The notes under the pieces: generated by a model
What the model saw: only the letters and a program-made list of their open reading frames with translations
What the model was told of the DNA's origin: nothing
The model's database searches: none
Shown here: in pieces, positions 15,187-21,847 of the stretch
Layout: every line of letters starts with the position of its first letter
Position numbering within the stretch: the stretch's first letter is position 1
Virus record (IMG/VR): IMGVR_UViG_3300039412_000446
Span: 1-38,528 of that record
Origin: a virus
Direction: 5' to 3' (one strand)
DNA: 38,528 nucleotides
Translations under genes and position numbers: made by a program

Positions 15187-15244
15187 TGCAAATTTGATAT
15201 ATTCTTATAAAGACAGCTTCACCAGTCCCACACAGGGACATCAG

Positions 15245-15283
15245 AGGCGCATGGAAGTAATTTTTTCCGTGCGTCTTTTTTTT
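15245..15283 (+). terminator. Rho-independent terminator
   Basis: AGGCGCATGGAA (15245-15256) pairs with TTCCGTGCGTCT (15265-15276) around an eight-base loop, with two G-T wobbles, and continues into a run of eight Ts. It ends the packaging-module transcript after the Com-like gene. The 15187-15244 sequence before it has no gene. Confidence 0.85.
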
Positions 15284-15309
15284 GAAGAGCCTAGAAAGGA
15301 CGAGATGAC

Positions 15310-15600
15310 ATGATGACATGCATAGCTTGTGGTGCTCAAGAAAAAGAGTCGAAACATATATGGTGTTCAAAATGTTTTAAGGAAAGACACTATATAGAAA
15401 TTTTTATAGAAGCGAACCACTTGGATGCGATGGGCAAGGTGATAGACCTGGCGAGGATCTCTGGAATGTCAGATCGGTCTTTCGACCAGTTTGAAAAAAC
15501 GGTTAAGCGGTATTATTACGACTTGATGAAATTTAATATCAATGAGTTGAATGCGAAGGGATACGTTCCAAAGAGAGAGGAAAAAAGCGCAGAGCAGTGA
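15310..15600 (+). CDS. Small zinc-finger protein, unknown function
   Basis: A 96-residue protein starting at ATG 15310 (a second ATG follows at 15313), with AAAGGA upstream. The N-terminus has CIACG and, after 15 residues, CSKC, consistent with one zinc ribbon; the rest is helical (FDQFEKTVKRYYYDLMKFN). It lies between the terminator at 15245 and the protease gene, so it begins the next transcript segment. No family recognised. Confidence 0.7.
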   Translation: MMTCIACGAQEKESKHIWCSKCFKERHYIEIFIEANHLDAMGKVIDLARISGMSDRSFDQFEKTVKRYYYDLMKFNINELNAKGYVPKREEKSAEQ

Positions 15601-15623
15601 AATCTTAAAAGGGGGAAAGAAAA

Positions 15624-18476
15624 ATGATTTTAAAATTCGGTAGTGCGGCAGTAATGGAGAAGGATGTAGAAAAGTTACAGAACGTGCCAGAGAAAGTAAA
15701 AGAACTGCTCGCCAACAAAGACCCCGAATTTTTATATTTTACAGCGAGAGCTATCACTGCGGACGTGCCAAATGGAAACGGAGATTACTTTCCGTGGGAT
15801 GAAATTAAAAAGTCGTACAAGACCTTCGTTGACAAACACATCGACTATAATCACAACATGGACAATCCAGGCCAGGTTGTGGGAAAAATAATTGATGCAT
15901 GGCTGGAAGAAAACGAAAAAGAAAAATACGTGATGATCCTTGGAAAGATCGACAAGGTTGATCACTCTGAGATCGCCCGTCAGGTTGAGAAACTTATTCT
16001 CGACCACGTGTCCATGGAAGCAATGGTGGCGGTAAGCAAATGTTCTATTTGCGGACATACCATCCATAATAACGCCGACAAAAAATGCGACCACTTAGAC
16101 AAAAGCCTCTTAAAGGAATGCGAGTACGAAGGCAAGAAAGCCCAGTGCTACGCCATTAACTCAGGAATTACCTTCACTGGTCTTGGCATCGTTTTGACCC
16201 CAGCGGATCAAGACGCTGCGATCAAATCGGTTATCGCCAAGATCGCCAAATACATCACAGAAACAAAAGAGTCTGACAAGACCATGATTGATGCTGAGCT
16301 CGCAGAGCTGATCAAAAAGCTTTCCGAGGCTGGCAAGGTTGAAATTCAAGAGCAGATCAAAAATATTCTTGGGAGGGGGGATGGAGTAGCCATGGAGACA
16401 AAACAAAAGACCACGGAGGAAATTGCAAGAGAGGTTAAGAGCAAGCTGAATGTTATTGAATACGAGGCCATTCAGCAAGATATTCTGAAGAATAAAGTTG
16501 AGCCTCCCAAAGAAACAAAAGTAGAACCTACTCCACCTGCGCCGCCAGCACAGCCCGTTGCGGCTGCCGTTGCCGAGTCGCCCAAAGAAGCCGTTCCTGC
16601 GGCTCCAGTTGCGCCCGTTGCGCCCAAGGTTGAGGACGTTGTGGAAGTCCTTGGCCCCGTGGAAAAAGCAAACATCAAAGATACTTATTGGGTTTTCAGC
16701 GTGAACGGCAAGCCCGCATTTCTCGCAACCCTTGGTGGGATTTGGCAGGAAATGCTGGATGATCCCGAAGCCAAAATTACCCTGGCCCCAGGAAAAGAAA
16801 TGAAGGTGGCTGAATACGCTGTGTCGTCTTTATATAAGAGCGCCCTGGAATCCAAAATTAAAGAACAGGGTCTCTCTAAGGTGGCCACATATATCAATGC
16901 GCAGAATTGGCCATCACAGCGTGGAATTGGCAAGGGGCAGTACGATATCAACCTTACCAATATGCCTAAGACAAAAACAGAAGACGGTGTTGATCTGAAG
17001 GATAATGGATCTCACGACAAGGGCCCGAAGGGTATTAATAAAGAGAATTGGCCCTCAGCCACAACTATCAAAGAGTCGCCGAAAGTGAAAGGCGAGCAGG
17101 CAACTGGTATTGAGAAGCAAGCAGATCCAATGGTGGGTGCGCCAGCCGATCCAGGTATGCCGCCTAAACCAGCGGTCAAGCCACTCGATGCCAAGCCAGG
17201 TGACAAGCCAGCGGCAAAGCCAGAAGAGAAAAAACCTCCAATGGGCGCCGAGCCTCCAAAGAAACCAGAGGCTCCCGCTGCTGCTAAGCCTGAGAAAAAG
17301 AAAATGTCCGCCAAGGAAGCCATTGAGCATATTTATGACTGCCTTGAGGCTCTTGAGGAAGAGAATCCAAAACTCAAGAAAGACATCAATGAGATCGAAG
17401 AGCTAGTCAACATCGTGATCGACCAGTCCTTCAAGAGCAAGAAAGCTCCCAAGCCCCCGAAGGAAGAAAAGAAAGAAGAGAAGGGCGAAAAGAAACCAGA
17501 GGATGGCAAGAAACCAGAGGCCCCGAAACCTGAAGATGGAAAGAAGCCAGAGGCCCCTAAGCCCGAAGCTCCTAAACCAGAAGACAAATTCAAGTCTATG
17601 GTTACATCTCTCAGCGGACTGGGATTGGTTCTTACTGCGGAGCAGGAAACAAAGCTGCAGGAAGTTGTAGCCTCGGATGAAAATATACTCATCGTTGCCA
17701 AAAAGAAACAGAATTGGCCCAAAGTTTGGAAGGGCATGGGCGGAAGCGTGGATGCCTGCATAGGCAAAGTGAGCGAGAGTGGCGAGATTGAAGATGCTGG
17801 TGCGTACTGCAATTGGCTAGAGCATCGTGCCGCTATGACTGGCGAGCCAAAAGTTGCTGAACAGGTTCCAGCGGAACCCGCAGTGACTCCAGCTCCCGAA
17901 GCTCCAGCGGCCCCAGCAGCGCCAGCAGAAGCTCCCGTGGCGCCAGCGCCTGCAGTGGCTCCAGTCCCCGAAGTAAAAGCTTCGGTTGTGACTGAGCCCG
18001 AAGTTAAGCCCGTTGTGCCAACAGATAAAGAGGTTGAGCTCCAGAAAGCATTGGATGCCAAGAATAAAGAAGCGCAAGAATTGGCCGAGAAGATCAAGGC
18101 TGATCGGACTCGTGAAGCGTTGAAGAATAAGATCGAAGATTGCAAGCGTGTCATTCTTGCGATGCGTGATAGAAACCTTATTCGGATGGACGAAAAAGAT
18201 ATAGAAGCTGCACAGAAAGACGGTCTCGCAATTTTGGAGGCCCAGAACAAAGCGTATAAACAGGCGATTGACAGACAGTTGGCAAATCTCATGAAGATGG
18301 ACATGCCCGCACTGAGAGCCTTTGCGGAGTCCATTGTCATGATACCGAAAAGAGCAGACCAGGCGAAGAATGCCAATACCCTGTCTACTGTCATCAGTCC
18401 CATGTATACCGTAAACGGAGCGAAGGATGACGATGCAACGTTCCTACAGGCTGTATTCAGTCTGGGACGTAAATAA
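15624..18476 (+). CDS. Prohead maturation protease with long Ala/Pro/Lys-rich extension (protease-scaffold fusion)
   Basis: A 950-residue protein behind AAAAGGGGGAAAG. Residues 1-210 look like a head maturation serine protease: PNGNGDYFPWDEI, HIDYNHNMDNPGQVVGKI (His 72 and His 77), and DHVSMEAMV (Ser 130), consistent with the His/Ser arrangement of the HK97-type assemblin fold. A CSICGHTIHNN zinc-like insert follows Ser 130. From about 300 the chain is dominated by Pro/Ala/Lys/Glu repeats (KPEAPKPEDG type) and coiled coil, expected for a scaffold that is degraded on maturation. Around 705-735 ACIGKVSESG and AYCNWLEHRA form a conserved-looking Cys motif found in other phage head proteins. The next genes are decoration and capsid proteins, the usual order. 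Confidence 0.82.
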   Translation: MILKFGSAAVMEKDVEKLQNVPEKVKELLANKDPEFLYFTARAITADVPNGNGDYFPWDEIKKSYKTFVDKHIDYNHNMDNPGQVVGKIIDAWLEENEKEKYVMILGKIDKVDHSEIARQVEKLILDHVSMEAMVAVSKCSICGHTIHNNADKKCDHLDKSLLKECEYEGKKAQCYAINSGITFTGLGIVLTPADQDAAIKSVIAKIAKYITETKESDKTMIDAELAELIKKLSEAGKVEIQEQIKNILGRGDGVAMETKQKTTEEIAREVKSKLNVIEYEAIQQDILKNKVEPPKETKVEPTPPAPPAQPVAAAVAESPKEAVPAAPVAPVAPKVEDVVEVLGPVEKANIKDTYWVFSVNGKPAFLATLGGIWQEMLDDPEAKITLAPGKEMKVAEYAVSSLYKSALESKIKEQGLSKVATYINAQNWPSQRGIGKGQYDINLTNMPKTKTEDGVDLKDNGSHDKGPKGINKENWPSATTIKESPKVKGEQATGIEKQADPMVGAPADPGMPPKPAVKPLDAKPGDKPAAKPEEKKPPMGAEPPKKPEAPAAAKPEKKKMSAKEAIEHIYDCLEALEEENPKLKKDINEIEELVNIVIDQSFKSKKAPKPPKEEKKEEKGEKKPEDGKKPEAPKPEDGKKPEAPKPEAPKPEDKFKSMVTSLSGLGLVLTAEQETKLQEVVASDENILIVAKKKQNWPKVWKGMGGSVDACIGKVSESGEIEDAGAYCNWLEHRAAMTGEPKVAEQVPAEPAVTPAPEAPAAPAAPAEAPVAPAPAVAPVPEVKASVVTEPEVKPVVPTDKEVELQKALDAKNKEAQELAEKIKADRTREALKNKIEDCKRVILAMRDRNLIRMDEKDIEAAQKDGLAILEAQNKAYKQAIDRQLANLMKMDMPALRAFAESIVMIPKRADQAKNANTLSTVISPMYTVNGAKDDDATFLQAVFSLGRK

Positions 18477-18496
18477 AACAAAGGGGGATTTAATCA

Positions 18497-19027
18497 ATGG
18501 CTATTCAAATTGTTAAAGAAGGTCAGCGGATGCCTGGTTGGAATATTCTTTCTACACCATCCAGCTCCCCATTTTTACCGCCAATCATCGTGGCTGGTGC
18601 TGTGATGGAGATCGACCCAAATGATTCTTCGTACAGCTCTGCCAGACTGTTAAGCGGAACCTCTCCACTTGGGATCGCCATCGATTCCAATATCCGCTCG
18701 ACAATTACCAACGGTCAGCCTGGTGTTGAGTATGTTACAGAATACAACCGTGGCGGACTGATCTCGACATCTCATGGCAACGGGATGGTTCTCCGTTCCT
18801 ATGATGATGGTCTTGGCAATGCTTGCGTCCTGTCTCCAGCTAATGCTGCTGTCTGGGCCGTCAATGCGCCAATCTACACCATCAAACAGGGCACGACTGG
18901 CAACCTGACAAGCATTGGTATGTTAACACCCGATCCAAACGGCAGCACAAACGTTTTGATTGGCAGAGTCATTAATGTCCAGGGATCGGGTTCCACTCTG
19001 TCCGTGACCTGGATCAGCTCCATATAA
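18497..19027 (+). CDS. Probable head decoration/stabilisation protein
   Basis: A 176-residue, beta-rich, neutral protein (GAVMEIDPNDSSYSSARLL, VWAVNAPIYTIKQG) behind AAAGGGGG. It sits between the maturation protease and the major capsid protein, where capsid cement proteins are normally found, and its repeated Gly/Ser/Thr-rich strands suit a small beta-barrel. No signal peptide. Sequence alone does not identify it; the call is from position and composition. Confidence 0.65.
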   Translation: MAIQIVKEGQRMPGWNILSTPSSSPFLPPIIVAGAVMEIDPNDSSYSSARLLSGTSPLGIAIDSNIRSTITNGQPGVEYVTEYNRGGLISTSHGNGMVLRSYDDGLGNACVLSPANAAVWAVNAPIYTIKQGTTGNLTSIGMLTPDPNGSTNVLIGRVINVQGSGSTLSVTWISSI

Positions 19028-19041
19028 GAAATAATCAGTAA

Positions 19042-19070
19042 AGGTGTCATGTAGGGAAACCTACGCACCT
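19042..19070 (+). promoter_or_regulatory. Stable RNA hairpin in the capsid-gene leader
   Basis: GTAGG-GAAA-CCTAC (19051-19064) closes with a GNRA tetraloop and is extended, after a bulge, by AGGTG (19042-19046) pairing with CACCT (19066-19070). There is no T run, so it is not a classic terminator. It lies just before the AAAGGGGG ribosome site of the capsid gene and may protect or process the capsid mRNA. Confidence 0.55.
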
Positions 19071-19095
19071 ACAAAACAAAAGGGGGATTAGACAC

Positions 19096-20166
19096 ATGGA
19101 AACAACAGGAGCGGTTCTACCGCCAATCACTATCGAGGCGAGCGAAAGGATCTTCACAGAGTTCAACGACATTACTAAAGAAGGCGGCCAGGTTTTGGAA
19201 GGGCTGTCGGCTCGTGAGATCGATGCTCGTTTAGATACTCTTCACAGCTCGCCAACTGGCGTGAGCAAAATCGCACAGCAAATGCTGTCTCCTTTAAAAA
19301 GAGACTTGCTGTACGAAGGCCGTATGCGTCAGATCTTCCAGACCTATAAATTGGCTCTGGGAGAAGAAGCTCGTTTCGATGCTGACATCGCAATTCCTGC
19401 GGCTGGTCTTTCGGTCAACGGATTGCCTGTTCAGTTGGATGTCAAGTCAGATCGTGTGAATGTGGATACCTCACCGATTGCTACCAAGCCCTTCGTGCGT
19501 TGGAATGAATCCAACTTCAGGAAATATGACATCCTGAACCGTGCACAAGAGCGTGCCAAAGCTTCGATCCAGTTCCAGGAAGATGTCCGTGGCTTTTCGT
19601 TGCTACAGTTCGCTTCTACACTGGGCACTGGGAACGACCTGCCAACCCCCCTGCATTCTGGCCAGGTGTTTGACCAGGGTGTGACTGTGGGTCTCGAAGG
19701 AACAACGGCTGGAACAAACAACCCATCCGTGATTAAAGAAACAGCGGGTCGCCTGACCATGGACAAATTCACAGAGGCCATTGTGACACTGAGAGCCAAG
19801 CTCGAAAGTGCAACACGGGCGCTTATGAATCCCTTCCGTGAGAAGGACTTCATGCTCTTCAACCAGGTGGTCGCAGGAACTGGTGGCGCTGGAATCTTCG
19901 CACCGAACTATCAGGAGCAAATGCTGAAATCTGGCCGTCCTGGATCTGCGTTCGGCATCGAACTGATCAGCTCCATCGTGGTGCCCGTTGATCAAGTGTA
20001 CGTCCTGGCCCCGTCCGATTATATCGGCGTGTTAGCCATCCGTACCGACATCAGCGTGGAGACCCTGAAAGATGTCAACCAGTTTGCGGATGTGTTCGCA
20101 ATCTGGGAAGACCTTGGCTTTGTTATTCGGTTCGCCAAGGGTATTTGCAGGATCGACCTGAGCTAA
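19096..20166 (+). CDS. Major capsid protein, HK97 fold
   Basis: A 356-residue protein behind AAAGGGGG. It has no long delta-domain-like leader. Segments such as LLYEGRMRQIFQTYKLALGE, ADIAIPAAGLSVNGL, VRWNESNFRKYDILNRAQE and the C-terminal DVNQFADVFAIWEDLGFVI suit a capsid with N-arm, E-loop, P-domain helix and A-domain of the myophage type. It follows protease and decoration genes and has its own terminator immediately downstream and a leader hairpin upstream, as befits the most abundant product. The fold assignment is from context and character, not from a search. Confidence 0.85.
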   Translation: METTGAVLPPITIEASERIFTEFNDITKEGGQVLEGLSAREIDARLDTLHSSPTGVSKIAQQMLSPLKRDLLYEGRMRQIFQTYKLALGEEARFDADIAIPAAGLSVNGLPVQLDVKSDRVNVDTSPIATKPFVRWNESNFRKYDILNRAQERAKASIQFQEDVRGFSLLQFASTLGTGNDLPTPLHSGQVFDQGVTVGLEGTTAGTNNPSVIKETAGRLTMDKFTEAIVTLRAKLESATRALMNPFREKDFMLFNQVVAGTGGAGIFAPNYQEQMLKSGRPGSAFGIELISSIVVPVDQVYVLAPSDYIGVLAIRTDISVETLKDVNQFADVFAIWEDLGFVIRFAKGICRIDLS

Positions 20167-20189
20167 TCAGGCCGTGCGGTAAACACACA

Positions 20190-20225
20190 CCCCTACCTTG
20201 CCTTTGAAGGCGGGGTAGGGGTTTT
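20190..20225 (+). terminator. Strong Rho-independent terminator after the capsid gene
   Basis: CCCCTACC (20190-20197) pairs with GGTAGGGG (20214-20221), with inner GCCTT/AAGGC pairs, followed by TTTTG. It is the strongest hairpin in the plus-strand operon. Confidence 0.9.
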
Positions 20226-20254
20226 GTGTAATAGACCTGAGAGGAGCGGAGACG

Positions 20255-20911
20255 ATGAGTGATAAACAATATGTGGTTGTGGCAAATTGCGGACTAGAGG
20301 GAATGATTTTCAGGGATTTGGTTTATGTTAAAAATGGTCAGGTGTTGCCAGTTAAGCACAAAATGGGAGAAAGAATTGAAATAGAAAATATACCAGCGAA
20401 CACGCTGGAGCAATCGCTTATAATTGGTTCTTTGGGAAAGGCGATAGCAGGTAAAATTGTAGAAGTTAGAAGTGGGGAAGAAGCATCTAAGTCGGTTCTT
20501 GTGGACGCAAAAGAGGAGAAGGTGGAGCAGGGACAAGATCCCCTGCATGCCTTTGTGAATACCCCAAGAAACAAACCAGAGCTTATAGCTACCGATAAGG
20601 GGATCAACCTATATGGTGAGCCCAAAAAAGAGGAACATAAGTTCAGTGTCAACGGAGCGAATGACCAGGATGTGCAAAAAGCTGGCCAGGAAACTTCTCA
20701 GGCTCAGGCGGCGCAATCTGCGGCTGATAAAAAAGAAGTGGTCAATAAAGAATTCTTTGAAAAGCCATATTTAGAACAATTAAAATTTGTCAAAGCTTGC
20801 GAGGATATTGCGTTGCTTGAAAGCATCCTTGCTGACTGTGTATCTACAAATGGCTCTAGGCAACTGAAGAATAATACAACCAGAAGGATCGCAACACTAA
20901 AAAAGAAATAG
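20255..20911 (+). CDS. Unrecognised protein after the capsid gene
   Basis: A 218-residue protein behind GAGGAGCGGAG. The N-terminal 70 residues are a small beta/alpha unit (VVVANCGLEGMIFRDLVYV, GERIEIENIPANTLEQSLII). A Glu/Lys/Gln-rich flexible middle follows (about 80-160), then a basic helical end (QLKNNTTRRIATLKKK). It follows the capsid terminator and leads the next segment. Proteins at this position often join head to tail, but nothing specific identifies it. Confidence 0.65.
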   Translation: MSDKQYVVVANCGLEGMIFRDLVYVKNGQVLPVKHKMGERIEIENIPANTLEQSLIIGSLGKAIAGKIVEVRSGEEASKSVLVDAKEEKVEQGQDPLHAFVNTPRNKPELIATDKGINLYGEPKKEEHKFSVNGANDQDVQKAGQETSQAQAAQSAADKKEVVNKEFFEKPYLEQLKFVKACEDIALLESILADCVSTNGSRQLKNNTTRRIATLKKK

Positions 20912-20920
20912 GAGGCACAC

Positions 20921-21535
20921 ATGCCAGCACCCACAGCTCCAGCCATAGAAAAAATATATAACGATGGGTTTGAAATATCTTTTCCGACTCCGACTGTGTC
21001 GCCCAGCCAATACAATGTGTACCTGAACAGCAAGTTGTTCAAGACGTACTTCAAGGGCGGCTTTACTAACGGGTTCGATATCCCAACTGGATTGATTGCC
21101 ACCACCTTCATACGAGTCACCGATGTATCCATGAATTACTTTGCGGCCCCCATTAGCGTGACATACACCATTGTTTCTGGTGGGCAGGAAGGATCTCAGT
21201 CTGCAGCTTCTACCGTGGCCCCCAATGTGAATAATTCTATTTCTTTAACGGCCAACTCTCCCGCCACCCTTATACCCGCTATTCCGAATTTAAGGTATAA
21301 TGTTGTGAAACTTACCGTATCCAACTCGGCTGCATCAGACGCTATCTTAACCATCAGTGATGGGACGGCTACTAAATACGGCCCAGTGTACCTGGCGGCA
21401 TCTGGCGGTGGAGATGAGGCGGTTTGGCCAGCAAGCGCACCACTTTTACAGAGTGTAGGGGGTCTGGCTTGGACGGCAACAGCAACCCAAACTGGTGTTA
21501 CCGTGAACGTGGAAGCCATTGCGGATCTGTCGTAA
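20921..21535 (+). CDS. Virion-type protein with Fn3-like N-domain and decoration-like C-domain
   Basis: A 204-residue protein behind AGGAGG. Residues 1-90 resemble a fibronectin-III-like strand pattern (EKIYNDGFEISFPTPTVSPS, SVTYTIVSGG). Residues 110-204 have the sequence character of phage surface proteins that respond to a value with SDGTATKYGPVYLAASGGGD and end VNVEAIADLS. There is no signal peptide, in contrast to the 21847 gene. The N-domain is distantly like the next small gene. Probably a virion surface or tail-associated protein. Confidence 0.65.
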   Translation: MPAPTAPAIEKIYNDGFEISFPTPTVSPSQYNVYLNSKLFKTYFKGGFTNGFDIPTGLIATTFIRVTDVSMNYFAAPISVTYTIVSGGQEGSQSAASTVAPNVNNSISLTANSPATLIPAIPNLRYNVVKLTVSNSAASDAILTISDGTATKYGPVYLAASGGGDEAVWPASAPLLQSVGGLAWTATATQTGVTVNVEAIADLS

Positions 21536-21568
21536 GGAACCAGAACCCCAACTTAAGGAGACAGGCCA

Positions 21569-21847
21569 ATGACCCCGTATATTGTTCCTCAAGATTACTG
21601 CGATGGCTTTACTATAGTTACTGATTTTGTTGACGCTGACAGTATAAATATTTATTTCAATGGGACTTTTCATGTCTCGTGCGACCAAGCATCTATTGAG
21701 GTTTTTGCTGACGAACACGCCATGAAAATTTTTGTTCATCCAGTTGATAAAGTCTATTTCAATGGCTCGACCCAAGTTACTTACACATCTATTTTGAATG
21801 GCGTGGAGTCGGCGCAATCATCTCCCATGACGCTCCAGGAGCCATAA
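21569..21847 (+). CDS. Small Fn3-like protein
   Basis: A 92-residue, beta-rich protein behind AAGGAGACAGG. DYCDGFTIVTDF, SINIYFNGTFHV and VTYTSILNGVESAQSS parallel the N-domain of the preceding gene, so both look like one Fn3-type module in different settings. The stop codon overlaps the ATG of the secreted-protein gene at 21847 (TAATG), which implies coupled translation despite the different destination of the two products. Confidence 0.65.
   Translation: MTPYIVPQDYCDGFTIVTDFVDADSINIYFNGTFHVSCDQASIEVFADEHAMKIFVHPVDKVYFNGSTQVTYTSILNGVESAQSSPMTLQEP

Noticed and set aside
17333-18481. 382-codon minus-strand frame opposite the protease tail
   Set aside because: Ser/Ala/Gly-rich antisense image of the Ala/Pro/Lys repeat coding region; no promoter or ribosome site.
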